A DNA stretch of 13,545 nt. It comes from Candidatus Parabacteroides intestinavium. GTDB lineage: Bacteria > Bacteroidota > Bacteroidia > Bacteroidales > Tannerellaceae. The DNA is taken from NCBI GenBank assembly GCA_019118725.1, contig DWYO01000011.1, positions 1-13,545 of the forward strand, given 5' to 3'. The notes under the pieces were generated by a model, which made no database searches, had not been told where the DNA came from, and saw only the letters and a list, made by a program, of their open reading frames with translations. Within the stretch, counting starts at the first letter, position 1, and every line of letters begins with the position of its first letter. This document shows positions 7,258 through 13,537 of this stretch, piece after piece. Both the position numbers and the translations under genes were made by a program.

Positions 7258-8256
7258 ATGATACGGTTTCTTTATTTATTAGCAGTCACAACATTATTTT
7301 CCTGTGGTAATCGGCAAGCACATACGATGTCTGATCCTACGACACCAGAAGTAAGACCCATGACTGAACGAACCTCTCAAACACCGGCATTCGATGCTGA
7401 TAGTGCTTATCACTTTGTGGAAAGCCAGGTGAAGTTTGGGCCTCGTGTCCCGAATTCTCCGGCACACAAGGCTTGCGGAGATTATCTGGCCTCTGAACTA
7501 GAACGTTTCGGAGCCAAAGTCCACCAGCAAACAATGACTGTAACGGCATACGATGGCACGGCATTGTCCGCACGTAATATCATCGGATCCTACAAGCCGG
7601 ATGCAAAAGAACGAATCCTCCTATTTGCACATTGGGATTCACGCCCTTATGCAGACCATGACCCGAACCCAACCAAGCACAAGCACCCTATTGATGGGGC
7701 GGATGATGGTGCAAGCGGGGTCGGGGTCTTATTGGAAATAGCCCGTCAATTGGGAATAAAGGCTCCGGAATCGGGTATTGATATCATTTTCTTCGATGCC
7801 GAAGATTATGGCACCCCGGAATTTGTCGAGGAATACAAACCCGACACGTGGTGCTTAGGCTCCCAGTTTTGGGCAAAGAATCCGCACGTTCCCAATTATA
7901 CAGCCGAGTTCGGCATTTTACTGGATATGGTCGGAAGTAAAAACGCCACCTTTTATAAAGAATATACCTCCATGCGTTATGCGGCTCGTTATGTAGATTT
8001 AGTATGGAATACAGCCCGCGATTTAGGGTATGGGAAATACTTCATTAATGCCAATGGCGGTGCGATTACGGATGATCATCAGTATGTGATTGCCGGAAGA
8101 AACATTCCGTGCTTGGATATCATCAATTTTGATCCGGAAACCGATAGCGGCTTCGGGAATTATTGGCATACCGTTAACGATAATATGCAGATTATCGACC
8201 GGGAGACCTTAAAGGCGGTAGGTCAAACTGTTATGGAGATAATTTACACGCATTAA
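7258..8256 (+). CDS. Glutaminyl cyclase, M28-type lipoprotein
   Basis: Probable glutaminyl-peptide cyclotransferase, which turns an N-terminal glutamine into pyroglutamate on exported proteins; 332 residues. The first 16 residues are a lipoprotein signal ending LFSC, so Cys16 would be lipidated and the enzyme anchored in the envelope. The M28 fold shows HWDSRP (125-130), GADDGASG (147-154, zinc Asp), FFDAEDYG (178-185, general-base Glu182 with Asp183 as probable zinc ligand), LLDMVG (221-226) and YWHTVNDN (302-309, Trp303 and zinc His304). The WH pair and the DHQ...GRNIPCLDII segment resemble animal-type glutaminyl cyclases and the known Tannerella and Porphyromonas enzymes more than aminopeptidases. 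Position 183 is Asp where human QC has Glu. An M28 aminopeptidase is the main alternative. The start is 24 bases after the previous stop and the stop 4 bases before sufE. Confidence 0.85.
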   Translation: MIRFLYLLAVTTLFSCGNRQAHTMSDPTTPEVRPMTERTSQTPAFDADSAYHFVESQVKFGPRVPNSPAHKACGDYLASELERFGAKVHQQTMTVTAYDGTALSARNIIGSYKPDAKERILLFAHWDSRPYADHDPNPTKHKHPIDGADDGASGVGVLLEIARQLGIKAPESGIDIIFFDAEDYGTPEFVEEYKPDTWCLGSQFWAKNPHVPNYTAEFGILLDMVGSKNATFYKEYTSMRYAARYVDLVWNTARDLGYGKYFINANGGAITDDHQYVIAGRNIPCLDIINFDPETDSGFGNYWHTVNDNMQIIDRETLKAVGQTVMEIIYTH

Positions 8257-8260
8257 AAAT

Positions 8261-8683
8261 ATGACAATAAACGAACTACAAGACAATGTAATTGAAGAGT
8301 TCTCCGCATTCGATGATTGGATGGACAAATATGCTTTACTGATTGATTTGGGGAACAGTCTTGCCCCATTGGATGAAAAGTATAAAACGGAGAGCAATCT
8401 TATTGAAGGATGCCAAAGTAGGGTTTGGCTCCAAGCTGATCATAAAGATGGAAAGATTATCTTTCAGGGGGATAGTGATGCGGTAATCGTAAAAGGAATC
8501 GTATCCTTGCTGATTGGTGTTCTATCGGACCATACTCCACAAGAGATCTTAGACGCGGACCTCTATTTCATCGAACGAATCGGACTAAAAGAGCACCTCT
8601 CTCCCACCCGTTCCAACGGACTGGTCGCTATGGTAAAACAGATGCATCTTTATGCGGTTGCTTTTCAGGCTCTAAACAGCTAA
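8261..8683 (+). CDS. sufE: SufE-family cysteine desulfurase sulfur acceptor
   Basis: Small (140 residues) cytosolic protein that takes persulfide sulfur from a cysteine desulfurase (SufS) and passes it to Fe-S cluster assembly. The acceptor cysteine is Cys51 in LIEGCQSRVW, the same position as in E. coli SufE. The C-terminal half has the family's GLKEHLSPTRSNGL segment (113-126). Length and the two-part layout are normal, and no key residue is missing. It begins 4 bases after the glutaminyl cyclase stop, so the two are surely co-transcribed. No sufS, sufB, sufC or sufD is in the window; the partner desulfurase must be encoded elsewhere. It could instead feed sulfur to another pathway. Confidence 0.93.
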   Translation: MTINELQDNVIEEFSAFDDWMDKYALLIDLGNSLAPLDEKYKTESNLIEGCQSRVWLQADHKDGKIIFQGDSDAVIVKGIVSLLIGVLSDHTPQEILDADLYFIERIGLKEHLSPTRSNGLVAMVKQMHLYAVAFQALNS

Positions 8684-8699
8684 GAAATCAGAACCATTT

Positions 8700-8745
8700 A
8701 GAAGTTGAAAGTTAGCAATATTTGATATTCTAACTTCCAACTTCT
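8700..8745. terminator. Long hairpin between convergent genes, probable two-way terminator
   Basis: GAAGTTGAAAGTTAG (8701-8715) pairs with CTAACTTCCAACTTC (8730-8744) with one mismatch. An A/T pair at 8700/8745 extends the stem, and the apical part (AATAT and ATATT around TTG) extends it inward. It sits in the 71 bases between the ends of sufE (plus) and nagB (minus), where a bidirectional terminator is expected. There is no clear T-run on either side, so the mechanism is inferred. Confidence 0.6.
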
Positions 8746-8754
8746 GGTATGATG

Positions 8755-9567
8755 CTACTTCAACAATGAACAAGGACAAAGATTATCCTTTTCGATGTCT
8801 TTGAAGTAATTATATGTTCCTACCTTCAATTCTGCACAAGCCGCATCATCACAAACGATGATGCCTTTCGGATGAAGCTGTAAAGCAGTAATTGTCCACA
8901 TCTGATTTACGGCACCCTCAACTGCCTGCTGCAAAGCACGCGCCTTATTGTGCCCGTTCACCATAATCAGTACTTCTTTCGCATCCAACACCGTACCTAC
9001 CCCAACGGTAACAGCAGTCTTCGGAACCTTATTTACATCGTTATCAAAGAAACGAGAATTAGCAATAATCGTATCTGTAGTCAACGTTTTCATACGTGTC
9101 CGTGAAGACAATGACGACCCCGGTTCGTTAAACGCGATATGCCCGTCCGGTCCGATTCCTCCCAAGAAGAGATCAACTCCCCCTGCGGCTTTCATTTTAA
9201 TCTCGTAGGCCACACACTCCGCCTCAATATCTGCGGCATTTCCATTCAGAATATTCACATTCTCCGGTTTAATATCGATGTGGCTGAAGAAATTATTCCA
9301 CATAAAAGAATGATAACTTTCCGGATGTTCCTTTGGAAGCCCTACATATTCATCCATATTGAAAGTAATCACATGCTGGAAAGAAATCACACCCTGCTTA
9401 TTCAACTCGATCAAGGCTTTATACATGCCCAAGGGAGATGAGCCGGTCGGCAAACCCAATACAAACGGTTTCTTTTCCGTCGGATTGGCTGCTTTAATCT
9501 TGGCAGCCACATAATTAGCAGCCCATTGAGATAACTGCTCGTAATTCGGTTCGATAATTAATCTCAT
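8755..9567 (-). CDS. nagB: Glucosamine-6-phosphate deaminase
   Basis: Cytosolic enzyme converting glucosamine 6-phosphate to fructose 6-phosphate and ammonia, the last step of N-acetylglucosamine breakdown. The 270-residue sequence lines up with E. coli NagB without numbering shifts. Phosphate loop LGLPTGSSP (37-45), Asp72 in FNMDEYVGLPKEHPESY, and the catalytic Asp141, His143 and Glu148 in DGHIAFNEP are all present. Residues forming the N-acetylglucosamine 6-phosphate allosteric site in E. coli (Ser151, Arg158, Lys160, Tyr254) are also kept, so allosteric activation is plausible. The C-terminus is 4 residues longer and carries two cysteines (264, 266). Its ATG lies 11 bases after the fprA stop, so the two are probably one transcript. 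No nagA or transporter is adjacent. Confidence 0.96.
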   Translation of the reverse strand: MRLIIEPNYEQLSQWAANYVAAKIKAANPTEKKPFVLGLPTGSSPLGMYKALIELNKQGVISFQHVITFNMDEYVGLPKEHPESYHSFMWNNFFSHIDIKPENVNILNGNAADIEAECVAYEIKMKAAGGVDLFLGGIGPDGHIAFNEPGSSLSSRTRMKTLTTDTIIANSRFFDNDVNKVPKTAVTVGVGTVLDAKEVLIMVNGHNKARALQQAVEGAVNQMWTITALQLHPKGIIVCDDAACAELKVGTYNYFKDIEKDNLCPCSLLK

Positions 9568-9578
9568 AATATTGTGTT

Positions 9579-10775
9579 TTAATTGTTATGTTTCAATTGT
9601 TCCGCCATAGCTTCTCCCAACGCCCAACAAGCTTCGTATTTATCGGCTTTCAAACCTTGCTTCTGCTCAACAGGCTCGCCTACCATGGTCCACCCCATCT
9701 TCTCGCCAAAGGCAGCCAGGCGCTTTACAGCCGCACCGGCCCAAGAGAAAGAGCCGAAATATCCGAAGAGGCGTCCTTTCAATTCACGCAATTCGATCTT
9801 CTGCAAGAGAGAGTCGATTTCCGGATAAAGCTGGTTGCAATAGGTCGGGCATCCGATGATAACCGCCTTATACTTGAACATATCCTTAATGATATACGAA
9901 GCATGGCTCTTGCTGGCATTATGCATGACAATATTTTTCACGCCATGAGCCGAGAGCGATGAAGCGATAGCCTCGGCCATCTGCTCCGTATTGCCATACA
10001 TGCTTCCATACACAATGACGACACCCTCCTGTCCTTCATACCGGCTCAATTCGTCATATATCTTCACTACTTCCGGGATATGAGCAGTCCAGACGGGACC
10101 ATGTGTAGAGCAAATGGTCTGAATATCCAAACCGGACAATTTCTGAAGAGCCTTTTGTACCGGATTGCCATACTTGCCTACAATATTGGAATAATAGCGG
10201 CGCATTTCCTCCCAATAACGGTCTACGTCCAGTTCGGTATCAAGCACCCCTCCATCCAAAGTTCCAAAAGTACCGAAAGCATCTGCTGAGAACAGAATCT
10301 TATCCGTTACATCATAAGTCACCATGACTTCCGGCCAATGAACCATCGGTGCCAGATAGAACATCAATTTGTGATGACCGATCTCCAACGAATCGCCCTC
10401 CTTGACTTCGACCAGTCCCGTCGTAATGCCATGATACCCCTCCAACATATCAAACGTACGCTTGTTTCCTACAATCTGCACATCCGGATAGGCCTGGCGC
10501 AGCAAGCGGATACTGCCCGAATGGTCCGGCTCCATATGGTTCACAATCAGATAATCCAAAGGACGTCCACCCAAGGCATCCTCTATCTTCTTCAGATAAA
10601 TATCCGAATAGCAGACATCGACTGTATCTACCAGAACCGTCTTTTCGTCTACAATCAGGTAAGAGTTATAAGAGACACCGTAGGGCAAAGGCCACATGTT
10701 CTCAAACAACACCTTCTGGCGGTCGTTCACGCCAACATAATAAACCTTATCTGCAATTTCTTTTAGTCTATACAT
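9579..10775 (-). CDS. fprA: Flavodiiron protein (A-type flavoprotein), O2/NO reductase
   Basis: Two-domain cytosolic flavodiiron enzyme, 398 residues, which reduces oxygen to water and/or nitric oxide to N2O and so protects anaerobes. The N-terminal metallo-beta-lactamase-like domain holds the full diiron ligand set: His80, Glu82, Asp84 and His85 in NHMEPDHSGS, His146 in MVHWPEV, Asp165 in FSADAFG and His225 in STHGPVW. The C-terminal flavodoxin domain begins at about residue 252 and has the FMN phosphate loop YGSMYGNTEQ (256-265). Electrons should come from a rubredoxin or similar donor, not encoded here. No fused rubredoxin or flavin-reductase domain is present, so this is the basic class. 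A triple 14-base repeat precedes it; nagB follows 11 bases later. Preference for O2 or NO cannot be read from the sequence. Confidence 0.95.
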   Translation of the reverse strand: MYRLKEIADKVYYVGVNDRQKVLFENMWPLPYGVSYNSYLIVDEKTVLVDTVDVCYSDIYLKKIEDALGGRPLDYLIVNHMEPDHSGSIRLLRQAYPDVQIVGNKRTFDMLEGYHGITTGLVEVKEGDSLEIGHHKLMFYLAPMVHWPEVMVTYDVTDKILFSADAFGTFGTLDGGVLDTELDVDRYWEEMRRYYSNIVGKYGNPVQKALQKLSGLDIQTICSTHGPVWTAHIPEVVKIYDELSRYEGQEGVVIVYGSMYGNTEQMAEAIASSLSAHGVKNIVMHNASKSHASYIIKDMFKYKAVIIGCPTYCNQLYPEIDSLLQKIELRELKGRLFGYFGSFSWAGAAVKRLAAFGEKMGWTMVGEPVEQKQGLKADKYEACWALGEAMAEQLKHNN

Positions 10776-10784
10776 ATATCTCTA

Positions 10785-10826
10785 TTAAGAATGAAGAATT
10801 AAGAATAAAGAAGTAAGAATGAAGTG
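10785..10826. repeat. Three tandem 14-base AT-rich repeats between lgt and fprA
   Basis: TTAAGAATGAAGAA (10785-10798), TTAAGAATAAAGAA (10799-10812) and GTAAGAATGAAGTG (10813-10826) are consecutive 14-base units that differ at a few positions. They lie in the leader of fprA, 10 bases before its ATG on the minus strand. No TAnnTTTG box is visible in this gap. Similar TTCATTCTTAATTCTT-like tracts are common between Bacteroidales genes, and their role is unclear. Confidence 0.75.
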
Positions 10827-10859
10827 ATCATACTTTTTTCCATCCCTAATTTCTAAATT

Positions 10860-11687
10860 TCAATTTTTGATTTTCGATTTTTGCTGCGCTCTCCACACAA
10901 AATAAATACCAGCCAGCACAAACGGGATACTCAAGAGTTGTCCCATATTCAAGAGCATATCCGCCTCGAATGCTTCCTGGTCGTTCTTCAAAAATTCGAT
11001 GAAGAAGCGGGCAGTAAATATACAAATCATGAATATACCGAAAATGAATCCCTCTTTCTTCCAGGCCTCTTTTTTGAAGTAGAGCCAATAACACAAGAAG
11101 AAAGTCAGCAGATAACACCCGGCTTCATACAATTGCGTCGGATGGCTCGGTGCAGAGAATATCGGTTCGGCCCCGGCTTTCCATTGATGAAGGTTCGTGA
11201 TGAAACGAAACGCCCAAGGCAAATCCGTAGGGTGTCCGTAAATCTCATGGTTCATCAGATTGCCCAAACGAATCATGGCCGCCACAAGCCCCGTGGGAAC
11301 GACCAGCTTATCGAACGTCCAAAGCATGCTTTTATGAGAGACACGTTTGGAATAAAAATAAATGGCAATGATGATACCCAACATACCTCCATGGCTGGCA
11401 AGTCCCCCTTCCCATATCTTCAGAATCTCAACAGGGTTAGCCAGGTAATAGTCCGGAGCATAAAAAAGGCAATGCCCCAAACGCGCCCCGATAGCCGTAC
11501 CAAGTATGGTGTACATCAAGAGCGAGTCTATCCATTCCGGCTTCAATTGTTCCTGTTTCCACATCTTTTGGACAATCAGATAGCCAATCCAGAAGCCTAA
11601 AGCAAAAGCCAAACCATACCAACGTATCTCCCGTGAACCGATAGAGAACATGGCGGGGTCGGCCGTCCATGTGATAAAATCCAACAT
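10860..11687 (-). CDS. lgt: Prolipoprotein diacylglyceryl transferase
   Basis: Inner-membrane enzyme that moves diacylglycerol from phosphatidylglycerol to the lipobox cysteine of prolipoproteins, the first step of lipoprotein maturation. The 275 residues form about seven hydrophobic segments. Family signatures are IRWYGL (21-26), GARLGH (67-72), EGGLASHGGMLG (93-104, His99 equivalent to E. coli His103), the Lgt signature RLGNLMNHEIYG (140-151, Arg140 and Asn143), HPTQLYEA (182-189) and ARFFIEFLKNDQ (226-237, Arg227). All expected key residues are present. The tail is short and basic (QQKSKIKN) and encoded by AT-rich DNA that runs into the repeat region behind it. It lies 86 bases after ddh; no promoter of the TAnnTTTG type is seen in that gap, so read-through from ddh is likely. 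The glutaminyl cyclase at 7258-8256 would be one of its substrates. Confidence 0.96.
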   Translation of the reverse strand: MLDFITWTADPAMFSIGSREIRWYGLAFALGFWIGYLIVQKMWKQEQLKPEWIDSLLMYTILGTAIGARLGHCLFYAPDYYLANPVEILKIWEGGLASHGGMLGIIIAIYFYSKRVSHKSMLWTFDKLVVPTGLVAAMIRLGNLMNHEIYGHPTDLPWAFRFITNLHQWKAGAEPIFSAPSHPTQLYEAGCYLLTFFLCYWLYFKKEAWKKEGFIFGIFMICIFTARFFIEFLKNDQEAFEADMLLNMGQLLSIPFVLAGIYFVWRAQQKSKIKN

Positions 11688-11706
11688 ACGTCTTAAATTG
11701 AAAACT

Positions 11707-11767
11707 GAAAATTGAAAGTTGAAAAGAGAGATTAGTCAAATTTCCAATTTTCAACTTTCAATTTTCA
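11707..11767. repeat. Inverted repeat between ddh and lgt
   Basis: TGAAAGTTGAAAA (11714-11726) and TTTTCAACTTTCA (11749-11761) are perfect complements. The stem goes on for six more pairs (11707-11712 with 11762-11767) past one unpaired base at 11713. The 22-base loop region is 11727-11748. Further TTGAAAAC/TTTCAATT-like copies surround it. It starts 7 bases after the ddh stop on the minus strand, so it could end or attenuate the ddh transcript, or protect its 3' end. It shares TTGAAAGTT with the hairpin at 8700-8745. Confidence 0.65.
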
Positions 11768-11773
11768 ATTAAG

Positions 11774-12670
11774 TTAAACCAGTCTCCGGATCAACGCATC
11801 ACGCTCACCATAGAGCATGTCAATGATCGGCAATTCAATCATAGTATAAGCGCCCGGTTGCTGTTTCAGACTGGCACGAGCCACCGACACCAGAATCTGT
11901 GCGGTCAATGCCGGGTTATTGATTTTCATGTCAAACTCTACCAACTGGTTCTGCGTCTTGCCTGATACACCCTTGCGTACCAAGTTCACACCATGACCCA
12001 TATCCTTCAGCGCATCAACCGATTCTACCTGAATGACGTGCGTCTCATCATGCGCAAAGTAATCATCTGCCTTGATAGCCGCTGCAACCTGCTTGAAGTC
12101 ATAGCCATCTGCCACTTCGATATAGACCATACGGCGATGAACCCCCGTACCCAGAGGGATAGTCATACTCAATGCGGCTTTTACCCCTTCGATGGCCTTT
12201 ACCGCTACGGTGTGCCCCATGCTCATACCCGGACCAAAGTTGGTGTACGTGATTCCTTTCGGCACCATAGCTTCCAACAATGCGCGTACCACCGAGTCGC
12301 TTCCCGGATCCCATCCGGCCGAAATAACCGATACGGCATTGTGTGCCTTCGCCACGGAGTCCAGCGAGATGCGCAGGTCGGCGATGCTTCCATGGATATC
12401 AAAGCTATCCACCGTATTGATGCCCAACGCCAGGATTTCCTTGGCGTAATGCTCCACTTGGCGGGTCGGAGTAGCCAATATGGCAACATCCACATCCTCC
12501 AATTTCGTGATCGAATCTACCACAGGAATATCTTTCAACTCTGCAGGGACATTTGTAGGGTCACGACGAATAACACCTGCCACTTCAAAGTCCGGAGCTA
12601 CCTCTAACGCTTCCAAAACATACTTTCCGATATTGCCATATCCAACAATGGCTGCTCTAATCTTTTTCAT
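11774..12670 (-). CDS. ddh: meso-Diaminopimelate D-dehydrogenase
   Basis: NADP-dependent enzyme that interconverts meso-diaminopimelate and L-2-amino-6-oxopimelate (tetrahydrodipicolinate). It gives a one-step route to the peptidoglycan and lysine precursor. The protein has 298 residues. The N-terminal Rossmann fold has GYGNIG (10-15) and, at the second strand, VIRRDP (33-38), where the arginines fit NADP. ATPTRQVEHYA (66-76), SAGWDPGSDS (117-126) and FGPGMSMGHTVAVK (145-158) mark the substrate-binding half. It is shorter than the Corynebacterium enzyme (about 320) and near the about 299-residue Symbiobacterium 'type II' enzyme, so it may belong to that form. It begins at the ATG at 12670, about 20-30 bases after its predicted transcription start. 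lgt follows downstream on the same strand. Confidence 0.93.
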   Translation of the reverse strand: MKKIRAAIVGYGNIGKYVLEALEVAPDFEVAGVIRRDPTNVPAELKDIPVVDSITKLEDVDVAILATPTRQVEHYAKEILALGINTVDSFDIHGSIADLRISLDSVAKAHNAVSVISAGWDPGSDSVVRALLEAMVPKGITYTNFGPGMSMGHTVAVKAIEGVKAALSMTIPLGTGVHRRMVYIEVADGYDFKQVAAAIKADDYFAHDETHVIQVESVDALKDMGHGVNLVRKGVSGKTQNQLVEFDMKINNPALTAQILVSVARASLKQQPGAYTMIELPIIDMLYGERDALIRRLV

Positions 12671-12696
12671 ACCTATAAAAAAATAATCAATTCACG

Positions 12697-12704
12697 CAAA
12701 GGTA
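12697..12704 (-). promoter_or_regulatory. -7 promoter element of ddh
   Basis: Read on the minus strand, TACCTTTG is an exact TAnnTTTG match, with transcription expected to start near 12685-12692, 15-22 bases ahead of the ATG at 12670. No strong TTTG appears at the usual upstream distance. It lies beyond repeat array B, so the array is not part of the ddh leader. Confidence 0.5.
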
Positions 12705-12763
12705 GAAATAAATAAGCATTTATGGATTGAGATAACGCAAAAATCTTATATCCGGTTTAATTT

Positions 12764-12851
12764 TGCCTATGTCTGGCGCAGTTTCAAGGCATGAAACTAA
12801 AATTTCATGCCTATGAAACTCGAGTTCCATAGGCACGAAACTCGAGTTATC
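12764..12851. repeat. Phased 22-base repeat array B, TGCCTA/TAGGCA hexamers with palindromic spacers
   Basis: Hexamers TGCCTA (12764), AAGGCA (12786), TGCCTA (12808) and TAGGCA (12830) begin at exact 22-base steps and alternate in orientation. The 16-base spacers include TGAAACTAAAATTTCA (12792-12807) and TGAAACTCGAGTTCCA (12814-12829), both near-palindromes; CGAAACTCGAGTTATC (12836-12851) follows the last hexamer. As a result 12787-12796 pairs with 12803-12812, and 12808-12835 is a 28-base palindrome with one mismatched pair. The array begins 42 bases after the stop of the minus-strand gene at 12894-13400 and ends before the ddh promoter. It has the same hexamer and period as array A. The remaining bases of this 223-base gap show only an A/T-rich run and the promoter. 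Confidence 0.85.
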
Positions 12852-12893
12852 CTTGCAGCTTTATAAAAAAAGTCAGATTACATTTTAACAAGG

Positions 12894-13400
12894 TCACTTC
12901 TTCTCATCCGGTATATAATCTTCTTTGATAAACGCATCATAAACCTGCTTGGGATGGTCGCTGGTCGAGAAGCCGATATCGCCAAAGGTCTGCTGGCGGA
13001 ACCGCTTCAGTTTCAAGTTATCCATCGCATACTCGCGCAAGGTCTTTTGCGTATTTCCGAACAAGGAGCTGGAGACCTCCTGATCCAGAAGATTCTCCTT
13101 AGGCGTAATGACCGGCAGGAGCTTTTGCTCCAACAGGCCACGATAGGCCCCGATATACTCACACCAACAAGAACCGTTCTTTTCAAACAGGCGATACGTA
13201 TATTTAGACCAAGCCGTTTTTAACACAATTCCCTCTTTGGTCACCTCTGCAACAGCCTCTTGCGGATAGGCAAAATCGCGGATGGTGACAATTTTCTTGT
13301 CATCGTTCACTTCTTCTACTTCGGTAATCCAGAAGTCTGAGTGTAATAGTTGGTCCAGGATGCTGGCCAAACTCTCTTTGATTTCAAATAGAATTTTCAT
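12894..13400 (-). CDS. Conserved-looking protein of unknown function, 168 residues
   Basis: I do not recognise this family. The frame is open for 168 codons with an ATG start, codon use and base composition like its neighbours, and no competing longer frame. The product looks soluble: there is no signal peptide, lipobox or membrane helix. The first 75 residues alternate hydrophobic and charged residues in short strands (KILFEIKESLASIL, then KKIVTIRDFAYP), suggesting a small beta-rich fold. The middle has a Cys-Trp-Cys at 78-80 in GSCWCEYIGAY. The C-terminal third is basic and helical-looking (LREYAMDNLKLKRFRQQ, 121-137), ending in an acidic/lysine tail (DYIPDEKK). It precedes ddh on the same strand but is separated from it by array B and a ddh promoter, so a shared function is not implied. 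No TAnnTTTG promoter is seen in the 145 bases upstream. Confidence 0.8.
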   Translation of the reverse strand: MKILFEIKESLASILDQLLHSDFWITEVEEVNDDKKIVTIRDFAYPQEAVAEVTKEGIVLKTAWSKYTYRLFEKNGSCWCEYIGAYRGLLEQKLLPVITPKENLLDQEVSSSLFGNTQKTLREYAMDNLKLKRFRQQTFGDIGFSTSDHPKQVYDAFIKEDYIPDEKK

Positions 13401-13430
13401 GATATTTGCCCGCTAAACAGGACTTATTTT

Positions 13431-13537
13431 TTATTACGTATTGAGTTCTTTCGTTTTTAAGTCTGTTAGTTTTTGAGTTTTTAGATCCGATTCATTATTA
13501 CGTATTTACTTATTTTGACTTGAAACTCATAAACTAA
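13431..13537. repeat. Direct and inverted repeats upstream of the 168-residue gene
   Basis: TTATTACGTATT occurs at 13431-13442 and 13495-13506. TTAGTTTTTGAGTTT (13466-13480) and AAACTCATAAACTAA (13523-13537) form an inverted repeat with one mismatch and a 42-base interval. TTAAGTCTG at 13457-13465 is the complement of the CAGACTTAA repeated at 96-124. The region is AT-rich and cut off by the window edge, so the full structure is not visible. Confidence 0.55.

Noticed and set aside
10881..11600. Plus-strand open frame of 239 codons opposite lgt
   Set aside because: It is antisense to a clear Lgt with all signature residues. The translation is rich in His/Arg/Gln with no domain and looks like a shadow frame.
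11993..12607. Plus-strand open frame of 204 codons opposite ddh
   Set aside because: It is the antisense of a full-length, well-conserved dehydrogenase and has no promoter or domain support.
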